Assembly: GCF_024505085.1 (NCBI RefSeq) | Contig: NZ_JANIBC010000003.1 | Span: forward strand, 62,001-126,000 | Source of the DNA: Parvularcula maris | Lineage (GTDB): Bacteria > Pseudomonadota > Alphaproteobacteria > Caulobacterales > Parvularculaceae | Length of the DNA stretch: 64,000 nt | Direction: 5' to 3' | Shown: positions 56,113 to 63,662 of the stretch, piece after piece | Layout of the letters: every line of letters starts with the position of its first letter | Position numbering within the stretch: position 1 is the stretch's first letter | Notes under the pieces: model-generated | Database searches by the model: none | Told to the model about the DNA's origin: nothing | The model's input: only the letters and a program-made list of their open reading frames with translations | Translations under genes and position numbers: made by a program

Positions 56113-56454
56113 ATGACGGACCAAGCCATCGATCTCGACCACCTCGACCGCTATGTGGCGGGCGACGTTGCACTTCGCGATGAAGTGCTGACCATCTTCG
56201 AGGGGCAGGTCGCACGCTGCCTCAACATGCTGGACCCGGAAGGTCCGCATGAGGAGTGGCGCTCCATCGCACATGCGCTGAAGGGTGCCTCGCGCGGCAT
56301 CGGCGCCTGGGCGGTCGGCTCCTACTGCGAGGAGGCTGAGCGGATGGCCGGCGCCAGCGACGACGTCGTGGCGGCCAGGCGTTCGCTCAAAGCCTCGATC
56401 GAAGCCTCCGTCGCCGAAGCGCTCGATCAGATCCGCGCCCTGCGCAAGGCCTAA
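56113..56454 (+). CDS. Hpt domain phosphotransfer protein
   Basis: 113 residues, a single four-helix Hpt domain. The phospho-acceptor His54 lies in SIAHALKGASRGIGAW, the standard H-x-L-K-G-x-S/A context. No catalytic or DNA-binding domain. It would relay phosphate between a hybrid kinase receiver and a response regulator; the only hybrid kinase in the window is at 47015-48763, about 7 kb upstream, so pairing is inferred. In other alphaproteobacteria the ChpT protein fills the cell-cycle role, but this is a true Hpt, not ChpT-like. Confidence 0.88.
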   Translation: MTDQAIDLDHLDRYVAGDVALRDEVLTIFEGQVARCLNMLDPEGPHEEWRSIAHALKGASRGIGAWAVGSYCEEAERMAGASDDVVAARRSLKASIEASVAEALDQIRALRKA

Positions 56455-56569
56455 GCGCAAAAGTAGGGGCGCTTCACGGCTGCGGCATTGCCGCACCGGC
56501 AGCGTCTTCTGCTTTCCTTAACCTTCGATTCCACCATATGGTCTGTGGAACTTCGGAGGGTTACGGTCG

Positions 56570-57442
56570 ATGGCGCTACCTGATCTGGAAAGCCTGCGTG
56601 AGCTGGTCAATGTCCGGCTCGACCAGCTTGTCCCGATGGGAGCCCAGGGCGGTCCGGCCGCCGCCGCCCGCTACTCCCTTCTCGCTGGCGGCAAGCGGCT
56701 TCGCGCGATCATCACTCTGACAGCAGCCCGTACCCATGGCGGCAAGCTGGAGACGGCGCTCGATGCTGCCTGCGCGATCGAGATGATCCACTGCGCCAGC
56801 CTCATCTTCGACGACCTTCCCGCCATGGACGACGCCGCCCTGCGCCGCGGCGTGGCGACGGTGCACGCCAAGTTCGGCCAGGACATTGCTATCCTGGCTG
56901 GCATCGGCCTGATGAACGGAGCCTATGAGGTGCTGGCTAAGGCGCAGCACACCACCGAGGCGCAGCGCCTCGATATGCTGCGCATCGTCACCCGCGCGGT
57001 GGGCTGGCAAGGTCTCGTCCACGGCCAGGCCCTCGACCTCAACTCCGGCGAGAGCGACGCCCAGATCGACGCCATCCACGAGGGCAAGACCGGGGCGCTC
57101 TTCATTGCGGCCGCCGAGTGCGGCGGGGTCGCGGCCCCCTCGGTCAGCGAGAAGGACCGACGTGCCCTGCGCAGCTACGGCCGGGCGCTGGGCTTTGCCT
57201 ACCAGGCCTTCGACGACGTGCTGGACCAGGTCGTCTGCGACGAGGCGGCAGGCAAGACCACCGGTAAGGACGGCGGCAAGTCGACGGCAGCCTTGGGCGG
57301 TGAGGCCTGCATCCAGTCCGGCACGGCACTCGCCAACAAGCACTTCGATCAGGCGGTGAAGGCTGTGGGCAAGACGGCGCCGCTGGCATCGCTGGCCGAG
57401 TTCATCAGGCGCTACTTCGCAGCGACTGTGGCGGCTGCCTAG
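56570..57442 (+). CDS. crtE: Geranylgeranyl (or farnesyl) diphosphate synthase
   Basis: 290 residues. First Asp-rich motif in HCASLIFDDLPAMDDAALRRG (Asp81), second FDDVLDQVV, plus LLAGGKRLRAII for diphosphate binding. Residues before the first motif (CASLIF, small side chains) permit a long chain, and the gene abuts the carotenoid operon, so GGPP synthase CrtE is favoured over IspA. It condenses IPP with FPP to GGPP, the precursor of phytoene. Convergent with crtZ; their stops overlap by four bases. Confidence 0.85.
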   Translation: MALPDLESLRELVNVRLDQLVPMGAQGGPAAAARYSLLAGGKRLRAIITLTAARTHGGKLETALDAACAIEMIHCASLIFDDLPAMDDAALRRGVATVHAKFGQDIAILAGIGLMNGAYEVLAKAQHTTEAQRLDMLRIVTRAVGWQGLVHGQALDLNSGESDAQIDAIHEGKTGALFIAAAECGGVAAPSVSEKDRRALRSYGRALGFAYQAFDDVLDQVVCDEAAGKTTGKDGGKSTAALGGEACIQSGTALANKHFDQAVKAVGKTAPLASLAEFIRRYFAATVAAA

Positions 57443-57930
57443 GCTGCAGCCTTCTTCTTTTCGCGTAGCTCTTTCAGACGCACGCGCAAGACCTGAGGGT
57501 CGGGCGCGGCGACGAAGCCGAAGCTGACCGCGCCCTCCTTACAGGTGGTGGCGTGGTGGAGTTTGTGGGCCTGGACCAGGCGTTTGAAATAGCCGCGCTT
57601 CGGCACCCATTTGAAGGGGTAGCGCTGATGCACCAGGCCGTCATGGACGAAGGTGTAGATCAGTCCGTAGACGGAAATGCCTGTCGCCACGTACCAGATC
57701 GGTGGAAACCACAGCCAGCCGATGGTGAAGAGCGCCGTCGTGATGATGCCGAAAACGACCGCGTAAAGATCGTTGCGCTCCAGCATGTTGTCGTGGGGCT
57801 CGTGGTGGTCGGCATGCCAGGACCAGCCCCAGCCATGCATGATGTATTTATGCGCCCACCAGGCAAAGGCCTCCATGGCCGCGGCGGTGCCGAGGACAAG
57901 GACCAGTTTCTGCCAAAGGGTGAGGGTCAT
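57439..57930 (-). CDS. crtZ: Beta-carotene hydroxylase
   Basis: 163 residues, usual CrtZ length. Histidine motifs of the fatty-acid-hydroxylase superfamily: HKYIMHG (27, 32), HADHHEPH (39-46), HDGLVHQRYPF and HKLHHA; four membrane helices. It adds 3/3' hydroxyls to beta-ionone rings; with CrtW it yields astaxanthin from beta-carotene. The ATG at 57930 overlaps the crtW stop (ATGA). An upstream in-frame extension is rejected because it reads crtW in another frame. Last gene of the crt operon. Confidence 0.95.
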   Translation of the reverse strand: MTLTLWQKLVLVLGTAAAMEAFAWWAHKYIMHGWGWSWHADHHEPHDNMLERNDLYAVVFGIITTALFTIGWLWFPPIWYVATGISVYGLIYTFVHDGLVHQRYPFKWVPKRGYFKRLVQAHKLHHATTCKEGAVSFGFVAAPDPQVLRVRLKELREKKKAAA

Positions 57931-58655
57931 GACATTCGTCTCGCAGGCAGCCTCCACCAGGGCTCGTGGGGGTAGAGGTGGTGCTCGTGGTGGTAGCCGA
58001 AATGATAGCAGGTGAGGAGGCTCGGTAGCCACCCATAGCTCGAACTTCTGGCGCGATGGTCATCGGCGAAGGCAGGGGCCTCCCCCTCGTGTCGGTGGGG
58101 GCGGTAGGTGCCGAAATAGAAGAGCTGGAGCGCGCTGCCGAGGGCTGGGACGCCGTAGAAGAGCACGATGTTCACCATCGGCGCGCCCAGCACCAGCCAG
58201 TAGATGGCGACGACCGCGTTGACGAAGATCAGCGGCCGCAGCCCGAAATGCCGGGTGAAGAACTCGCGGAACCAGGGAACGAAACGGCGCGGCTCGCTGG
58301 CTGAGAAGTCGGGGTCGTCGGCGGTGCCAGGGGCGTCGTGGTGGAGGTCGTGGTTCACCTTCAGCCGGTCGTAGTCGAAGCCTGCGTACAGGGTCATTGT
58401 CACCCATCCGAAGGCGCGGTTTACCCCTGGATGCTGCGGGGCAAGGCTACCGTGGATGGCGTCGTGGCTGATGATGAAGAGGCCGACGGAGAGCCAGCAG
58501 AGGGCCGCCATCAGAAAGGGCGCCAGCAGGACTTGCGGCCAGGTGAGCTCGAAGAAGTGGACGCCGTAGACATGGAGGGCCGCCCAGGCGACGATGATCG
58601 CCGAAGCCAGCCCTACGCCGATCCGTGTGCGGCGTTTGTCTTCGGTGCTGCGCAT
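57927..58655 (-). CDS. crtW: Beta-carotene ketolase
   Basis: 242 residues, the standard CrtW length, from the ATG at 58655. Di-iron His boxes ISHDAIHGS (64, 68), NHDLHHDAPG and YHHEHHLYPHEPWW, plus RPHRHEGEAPAF; membrane helices before and between. It introduces 4/4' keto groups into beta-carotene and hydroxylated rings. A longer frame to 58805 would translate the family B repeat that separates it from crtB and is rejected. Overlaps crtZ by ATGA. Confidence 0.95.
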   Translation of the reverse strand: MRSTEDKRRTRIGVGLASAIIVAWAALHVYGVHFFELTWPQVLLAPFLMAALCWLSVGLFIISHDAIHGSLAPQHPGVNRAFGWVTMTLYAGFDYDRLKVNHDLHHDAPGTADDPDFSASEPRRFVPWFREFFTRHFGLRPLIFVNAVVAIYWLVLGAPMVNIVLFYGVPALGSALQLFYFGTYRPHRHEGEAPAFADDHRARSSSYGWLPSLLTCYHFGYHHEHHLYPHEPWWRLPARRMS

Positions 58656-58675
58656 AACTGGGTCGTCAGCGCTGA

Positions 58676-58792
58676 GCCCCCTCCGCCCTTCGGGCACCTC
58701 CCCCATGGGATGGGGGAGGGAAGCAGAAGCGGCCTTACTGCCTATCTCGCTCCCCCACTGGTGAGGGAGCTGCCGGCAGGCTGAGGGGGCCA
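58676..58792. repeat. Palindromic element, family B, copy 3
   Basis: GCCCCCTCCGCCCTTCGGGC at the left, CTCCCCCATGGGATGGGGGAG, a spacer, CTCCCCCACTGGTGAGGGAG, then CTGCCGGCAGGCTGAGGGGG and CCA at the right: the reverse complement of copies 1 and 2. It lies inside the crt operon, between crtB and crtW. Confidence 0.88.
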
Positions 58793-58801
58793 CGCCAGGC
58801 A

Positions 58802-59770
58802 TCAAGAGGGCAGCCTCAGCACTGGCCGCTTCCAGAGGTCCGCTCGCGGGGGGAGGGCGCGGAAGAACTGGCTCTTGGCGCCTGCGCCCTGGAGACAGCC
58901 GAGGCCTGCGAGGGCGAGCTTGCGGCGGCGGGAGGTGCGGGCTCTCCGGTCCCAGACGTTCGGGCTCTTGGTCCTCACCACACGGCCGATGTCGCGGTAG
59001 ACCCCTCTCGCAGCAGCTACGGCGAAGCCTGCGCGGATCGGTAGGCGGCGGACGCCCGAGCCTGCGCTCTGGTAGTAGCGGTCAGCCTCGGCGAGGAGGC
59101 GCATGGCAACCATCCAGACCCGCTCGCGGTTTGCCTCGTCGAGAACACCGGCCGGGGTGGGCGGAACGCCTTCCTCCTGCAGCCAATCGCCGGGCAGGTA
59201 GACCCGCCCGATGGCGGCGTCGTCGATGACGTCGCGGGCGATATTGGTGAGTTGGAAGGCGATGCCGAGGTCGGACGCCCTGTCCAGCGTGTCGTTATCC
59301 TCCGGGTCCACCCCCATGACGATGGCCATCATTACGCCGACGACGCCCGCCACGTGGTAGGAGTAGCGCAGCGTGTCCTCTAAGCTGTCGTAGCTGTGCT
59401 GACGAACATCCATCTCGAAGCCCGCCAGGAGGTCGAGGGCGTGCTGTTTCGGCATGCCAGTCTCGACAGCGACCTGCTGGAACGCCTCGAACTGCCAGCG
59501 GGAGGGGCGCTCGCCTCGATAGACCGTGTCCGTCTCGCGCAGGAGAAAGGCCAAGTCCTCCGCACTCGGAACAGCCTCGGCCCCCGCCGCCACGGTCTCG
59601 CCGAAGCCCAGGTTCTGTCCGTCGATCACATCGTCGCAGTAGCGGCACCATGCATAGAGCATATGCGCATGCCGCCGCATCTTCGGGCGGAAGAGGAGCG
59701 AGGCCAGAGCGAAAGACTTGGAGCCCTTGGCGATGCTCTGCGCGGACTGTTTGGCGAGGGTGCTGTCCAT
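58802..59770 (-). CDS. crtB: Phytoene synthase
   Basis: 322 residues from the ATG at 59770. First Asp-rich motif YAWCRYCDDVIDG, second LTNIARDVIDDAAIGRVYLP, and GVVGVMMAIVMG between. It condenses two GGPP into phytoene. The start shares a base with the stop of the unknown membrane gene (TAATG), so it is coupled to it. About 147 bases, filled by a family B repeat, separate it from crtW. The C-terminal ~40 residues are basic (RTSRRRKLALAG). Confidence 0.95.
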   Translation of the reverse strand: MDSTLAKQSAQSIAKGSKSFALASLLFRPKMRRHAHMLYAWCRYCDDVIDGQNLGFGETVAAGAEAVPSAEDLAFLLRETDTVYRGERPSRWQFEAFQQVAVETGMPKQHALDLLAGFEMDVRQHSYDSLEDTLRYSYHVAGVVGVMMAIVMGVDPEDNDTLDRASDLGIAFQLTNIARDVIDDAAIGRVYLPGDWLQEEGVPPTPAGVLDEANRERVWMVAMRLLAEADRYYQSAGSGVRRLPIRAGFAVAAARGVYRDIGRVVRTKSPNVWDRRARTSRRRKLALAGLGCLQGAGAKSQFFRALPPRADLWKRPVLRLPS

Positions 59771-60096
59771 TAGTACCAACCTACGAGTTTGGCGAAGAAA
59801 TGACCCCAGCCGAAAGTAAAGACGAATGTCAGCGGTAGCTTCGCAGGCCCCCTATTCGGATTGCTTGACGCGTACAGCGCTGCTGCGGCGGTAGCTACGA
59901 CTGCGATACAGGCAGCTGTACCGAACCTACCTGTCGCTGTTGTAGCTGGCATGACCACCGCCATGATCAGAAGTAGCACGATCGCGACTGCATCAGTCCA
60001 CCGCCAAGACTTATCAATCTCGGGACGCCCCTGATCGACCCACATATCGCCGTCTTGGGTCGTGGTCTGATGGGTTGATGAGAGCGATCCCGCCAT
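59770..60096 (-). CDS. Unknown small membrane protein within the crt operon
   Basis: 108 residues. ATG at 60096 with GGAG eight bases upstream, four bases after the crtI stop; a longer frame to 60123 would overlap crtI. The polar N-terminus (STHQTTTQDGDMWVDQGRPEIDKSW) is followed by three hydrophobic segments (DAVAIVLLLIMAVVMPA, ACIAVVATAAAALYA, LTFVFTFGWGHFFAKLVGWY). The G-W-G-H-F-F end resembles DUF962/Mpo1-like helices only faintly. Base composition is less GC-rich than crtI and crtB. No known crt gene fits; it may assist the membrane enzymes. Confidence 0.7.
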   Translation of the reverse strand: MAGSLSSTHQTTTQDGDMWVDQGRPEIDKSWRWTDAVAIVLLLIMAVVMPATTATGRFGTAACIAVVATAAAALYASSNPNRGPAKLPLTFVFTFGWGHFFAKLVGWY

Positions 60097-60100
60097 CCGG

Positions 60101-61672
60101 CTACTCCGCCGCCATCTTCGCATAGGCGTCAGCCAGCCCGAAATCCTCCGCCATTAGACGGGCGGTGGCCTTGGCCGAGCCGACGACGCCGGGGATGCCT
60201 GCGCCGGGGTGGGTGCCTGCGCCGGCGAAGTAGAGGTTATCGATCTCGTCGTCGCGGTTATGCATGCGGAAGAAGGCAGACTGGGTGAGCACCGGCTCCA
60301 GGCTGAAGGCGCTGCCGTGGTGGGAGCGGAGGTCCTCCTTAAAGCCCTGCGGCGTAAGGATCATGTCGGTGACGATATGCTCGCGTAGGCCAGGAAGATA
60401 TTTCTCCTCCAGATACTTGTAGATCCGTTCCTTGTACCGAGGGCCCTCGACTTCCCAGTCGATGGCCGCCTTGCCGAGGTGCGGCACCGGCGAGAGCACG
60501 TACCAGCTGTCGTGCCCCTCGGGCGCCATGCCGGGATCGGTGGCGGTGGGGCGGTGGAGGTAGAGGGAGAAATCATCGGGAAGGTTCGGCCCGTTGAAGA
60601 TCTCGGCGATCAGCTCCTTGTAGCGCGGCCCGAAGCAGATCGTGTGGTGGGCAATGTCTTCGTACTTTTTGTTCGTACCGAAATAGATGACGAAGAGGGA
60701 CATGGAGAAGCGCTTCTTCTTGAGGCTCTTCTCGACCTTCCGCCCCCGCATCGTCTTGCCCAGAAGCTTGCCGTAGGTATGGACGATATCGGCGTTCGAG
60801 GCGACGGCGTCGAACTCCTCGCGGAAGCCGCTCCTGGTGCGGACAGCCGTCAGCTTGCCGTTCTTCTCCTCGACCTCTTCGACCGGATCGCCGATCATGA
60901 CCCGTCCGCCAAGGTCCTCGAACAGTTTGGCCATGCCCGCCACCAGCGCGCCCGTGCCGCCTCGCGGGAACCAGACGCCCCACTTACGCTCCAGCGCGTG
61001 GATCAGGGCGTAGATGGCGGAGGTCTTGTGCGGGTCGCCGCCGACCAGCAGCGAGTGGAAGGAGAAGGCCTGGCGCAGCTTCTCATCCTTGATGAAGTCG
61101 CCCACCCGTCCGGCCACGGATCGCTGCGCCTGCAAGGTGGCGAGCTGCGGCGCGCAGCGCATCATCGACCAGAAGTCGAGGAAGGGCACGTGGCCTAGCT
61201 TAAGGTAGCCCTCCTTGAAGAGCGCCTCTGAGTACTCGTAAAACTTGCGGTAGCCCTCGAGGTCGCCAGGGCTCTGCTTCATGATCTCGGCTTCGAGCTT
61301 TTCCGTGGCCTGAAAGTAGTCGAACTGGGTGCCGTCCTCCCAGGCGAGGCGGTACATCGGCTCGACCGGCAGGAGCTCGACATAGTCCGAGAGCTTGCGG
61401 CCCGAGAGGGCGAAGAGCTCCTCCAGGCATGAGGGGTCGGTGATGACCGTCGGCCCGCCGTCGAACTTGAAGCCGTCCTGCTCATAGACATAGGCCCGCC
61501 CGCCGAGCTTGTCCCGCGCCTCGATCAGGGTGGTCTGGAAACCCATGGACTGAAGGCGGCAGGCCAGCGCCAGCCCGCCAAAGCCCGCGCCGATGACACA
61601 GGCCTTCGGACCGGCCCCGTCGTCATTCGCTGCGGGGAGGTCTTGTTCGTCCATGCGGAGCGCTTCGCTCAT
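60101..61672 (-). CDS. crtI: Phytoene desaturase (lycopene-forming)
   Basis: 523 residues. FAD dinucleotide fold ACVIGAGFGGLALACRLQ with EARDKLGGRAYVYEQDGF, substrate-side FDGGPTVITDP, and the C-terminal signature NLYFAGAGTHPGAGIPGVVGSAKAT. Bacterial CrtI performs four desaturations of phytoene to all-trans lycopene at the membrane. ATG at 61672 overlaps the crtY stop (ATGA). An N-terminal extension of ~20 residues (MSEALRMDEQDLPAANDDG) precedes the Rossmann strand. Confidence 0.96.
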   Translation of the reverse strand: MSEALRMDEQDLPAANDDGAGPKACVIGAGFGGLALACRLQSMGFQTTLIEARDKLGGRAYVYEQDGFKFDGGPTVITDPSCLEELFALSGRKLSDYVELLPVEPMYRLAWEDGTQFDYFQATEKLEAEIMKQSPGDLEGYRKFYEYSEALFKEGYLKLGHVPFLDFWSMMRCAPQLATLQAQRSVAGRVGDFIKDEKLRQAFSFHSLLVGGDPHKTSAIYALIHALERKWGVWFPRGGTGALVAGMAKLFEDLGGRVMIGDPVEEVEEKNGKLTAVRTRSGFREEFDAVASNADIVHTYGKLLGKTMRGRKVEKSLKKKRFSMSLFVIYFGTNKKYEDIAHHTICFGPRYKELIAEIFNGPNLPDDFSLYLHRPTATDPGMAPEGHDSWYVLSPVPHLGKAAIDWEVEGPRYKERIYKYLEEKYLPGLREHIVTDMILTPQGFKEDLRSHHGSAFSLEPVLTQSAFFRMHNRDDEIDNLYFAGAGTHPGAGIPGVVGSAKATARLMAEDFGLADAYAKMAAE

Positions 61673-62829
61673 GCCTGCCTGTCTTTCTCCAGACGCCGCG
61701 GGGGCAGCGCGCTGATCGCCTTGTGTATCGGCACCGGGGGTTTTCCTGCCAGAATGCGCAGCCGGTCGCCAGTTGTGGTCTCTCCAGCATAAAATCGCTC
61801 GATCAGCGGCTGAGGCAAGCCGTAGAAACGCTGCAGGACGATGTACCGCAATTCAGGCTTCGCCGCCCGGAACAGCATCCGGTTGAGGAGCCTGGAGTAG
61901 CGGTGTTTTCGCCAGCGCTCACGGACCTGCCTCTCGATCACGCGGCGCAGGTTTTCCGGTGAAAAATCCTCCTCGGCGGCGATGAGATCGGCGAGGCGGG
62001 CGGCTTCGGGCAGGGAGTAGCCGGTGACGGGGTGGAAGAGGGCGGCCCGCAGGCCGATGGGGGCGGCGTCCTGTAGCTCACCGAGATAGGCGTCGATGTC
62101 GCCTTCGAGGACGATGGGAAGCACGCCTTCTTCCTCCCGAATCACGTCGGCGATGCGCCAGCCCTGCCGGACGGCGTAGTCCTCAATGCCCTGGCGCAGG
62201 GTCTCGCGGGGCAGGGTCTCGCCGTCGGCGTAGTAGGTGTCCTCGATCAGCGCCGTATCATTCGTGAAGGGCAGCACATAGACGAAGCGGTAGCCGTCGG
62301 TTTGCGGCACCGTGGCGTCCATAATGATTGGCTCGGTCAAGCCGTGGGGCTCCTCGAAGCGGACCTCTAGGCCGAGGAATTTTTGGAAGGCGATGGTGAT
62401 GGTGTCCGAGCGCTGCGCGCCTCGGCCATCGAGCACCGTGCCGCGCAGGGTAGTCTGGTCCGCCAGGGTGAGGGAGGAGGGGGAGAGGGCGACGGCCTCC
62501 GTGCCGCGGATGGTCTGGACCTTTGTCTCCGCCATCACTTCGGCCAGCCGGTCCGAGGTTGCGGCTAGGTAGGGGGTGGAAAGGCTTCGTCTTCGCTCGG
62601 GGAAGCGGACCTGCTGTTCCTCCCAACGGCTGGTGACAAAGGGGGCGAGCCAGTCGAGCTGCTCCGACGTCACATCGGTGCCGTGGAAGCACCAGGTGTG
62701 GTTGCCACCCAGGGTCTCTTCTTTCTCAGCGACGACAATCTTCAGCTCGGGGCGGAGCTGGGCGGTCCTGTAGGCGATTAGGGACGAGGCCAGGCCTCCG
62801 CCGGCTAGGATGAGGTCATATACTGCCAT
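61669..62829 (-). CDS. crtY: Lycopene beta-cyclase
   Basis: 386 residues from the ATG at 62829 (MAVYDLILAGGGLAS). NAD/FAD-binding start DLILAGGGLASSLIAYR, GGNHTWCFH, DGRGAQRSDT, MDATVPQTDGYRFVYVLPF, EDTYYAD and GLRAALFHPVTGYSLPEA are CrtY hallmarks. It cyclises both ends of lycopene to beta-carotene. First gene of the operon crtY-crtI-unknown-crtB-crtW-crtZ; its leader contains the two operator-like repeats. Confidence 0.95.
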   Translation of the reverse strand: MAVYDLILAGGGLASSLIAYRTAQLRPELKIVVAEKEETLGGNHTWCFHGTDVTSEQLDWLAPFVTSRWEEQQVRFPERRRSLSTPYLAATSDRLAEVMAETKVQTIRGTEAVALSPSSLTLADQTTLRGTVLDGRGAQRSDTITIAFQKFLGLEVRFEEPHGLTEPIIMDATVPQTDGYRFVYVLPFTNDTALIEDTYYADGETLPRETLRQGIEDYAVRQGWRIADVIREEEGVLPIVLEGDIDAYLGELQDAAPIGLRAALFHPVTGYSLPEAARLADLIAAEEDFSPENLRRVIERQVRERWRKHRYSRLLNRMLFRAAKPELRYIVLQRFYGLPQPLIERFYAGETTTGDRLRILAGKPPVPIHKAISALPPRRLEKDRQA

Positions 62830-62874
62830 TGGGGTGGGCCTAGGGCGTTCGGTGGCTGGACGCCAGCTAGGCAT

Positions 62875-62911
62875 CCGTCATGACATGACCAGAACGCCGT
62901 CATGACATGAC
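62875..62911. promoter_or_regulatory. Two identical operator-like sites upstream of crtY
   Basis: CCGTCATGACATGAC occurs at 62875-62889 and again at 62897-62911, a 22-bp period (two helix turns). Each contains the perfect palindrome GTCATGAC. The pair lies 46-82 bases upstream of crtY (minus) and 67-103 upstream of the ribbon-helix-helix gene (plus). Confidence 0.65.
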
Positions 62912-62977
62912 ACGAAAGCGCTGGTGCGCTCGGTTTTGCGCTGTCTAGGGAAGAATCATCGAAGCACGGAGGCGGCA

Positions 62978-63610
62978 ATGAAGAAAACCGAGAAGATCGA
63001 GATCAGGCTTTCTCCTGAGGAAAAGGAGCAGCTCGCCAGGCGGGCCGAAACCGAAGGCCGCCCGGTGAGTGAACTGGTGCGTGCCTTGATGACGGCAGAG
63101 GGGAGCATGACTAGTGAGCGGTCGGAGAAGGCAGCGGCCATCCACCCCCTTCGCCAGTTCGGCGGAGCGGCGCTGTCCTTCGTCGGCGGCGTAGCAATGA
63201 CCCTCGCCTTGAGCGCGGCTCACCCCCTCGGTCAGGATATCGAAGGCTGGGATGCGAGCTTCGAGCTTGCCGGTGACGTGCCTGTTCCTGGCGAGGAGGG
63301 CAGAACCCGAAGGGCGAGGACTTCGGGCGATTTCAGGCTCCTGGCGAAGGACGGATCGACCGCGAAGCTGGTTCTCAACCGCAGCCGAGGAGGGGTCTAC
63401 GAGCTTCGCGGCGTTACCATCCGCCAGGATGACGAGCAGGTGAGGCTGGAGTTCTCTCTCTGTGTCCGGCTGCCCACCGAGGACTGCAAGGGCGTAGCGT
63501 CACCGACCGTGACAACCTTTCCGCGAGAAGACATCCGCATTATGCTCGACGATGTGGACGGGCGTAGGTTGTTCCTGGGGCTGACGGCTATTGGTACAGA
63601 ACGCAATTGA
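62978..63610 (+). CDS. Membrane-anchored ribbon-helix-helix protein, unknown
   Basis: 210 residues; ATG at 62978 with GGAGG eight bases upstream. Residues 3-40 (KTEKIEIRLSPEEKEQLARR, then AETEGRPVSELVRALM) match a ribbon-helix-helix/CopG-like DNA-binding domain. Residues about 60-82 (GGAALSFVGGVAMTLALSAA) form one membrane helix, and the remaining ~125 residues (strand-rich, with two Cys: LCVRLPTEDC) would be periplasmic. Topology puts the RHH in the cytoplasm. It is divergent from crtY across a 148-base region carrying tandem palindromes. A regulator of carotenoid genes is the natural guess, unproven; the RHH-like part could instead be a protein-interaction segment. Confidence 0.65.
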   Translation: MKKTEKIEIRLSPEEKEQLARRAETEGRPVSELVRALMTAEGSMTSERSEKAAAIHPLRQFGGAALSFVGGVAMTLALSAAHPLGQDIEGWDASFELAGDVPVPGEEGRTRRARTSGDFRLLAKDGSTAKLVLNRSRGGVYELRGVTIRQDDEQVRLEFSLCVRLPTEDCKGVASPTVTTFPREDIRIMLDDVDGRRLFLGLTAIGTERN

Positions 63611-63617
63611 AACTGAC

Positions 63618-63648
63618 CGCCTTCCCACGGACAAGCCGTGGGAAGGCG
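63618..63648. terminator. Hairpin between convergent genes
   Basis: Perfect 13-bp stem CGCCTTCCCACGG / CCGTGGGAAGGCG with an ACAAG loop, eight bases after the RHH-protein stop and 15 before the next stop. No T-run. The core CCCACGG/CCGTGGG also occurs at 43846-43864. Confidence 0.6.
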
Positions 63649-63662
63649 TGGGTAGAGAGCCT

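Noticed and set aside
58656-58805. N-terminal extension of crtW
   Set aside because: It would read through the family B repeat; standard CrtW length starts at 58655.
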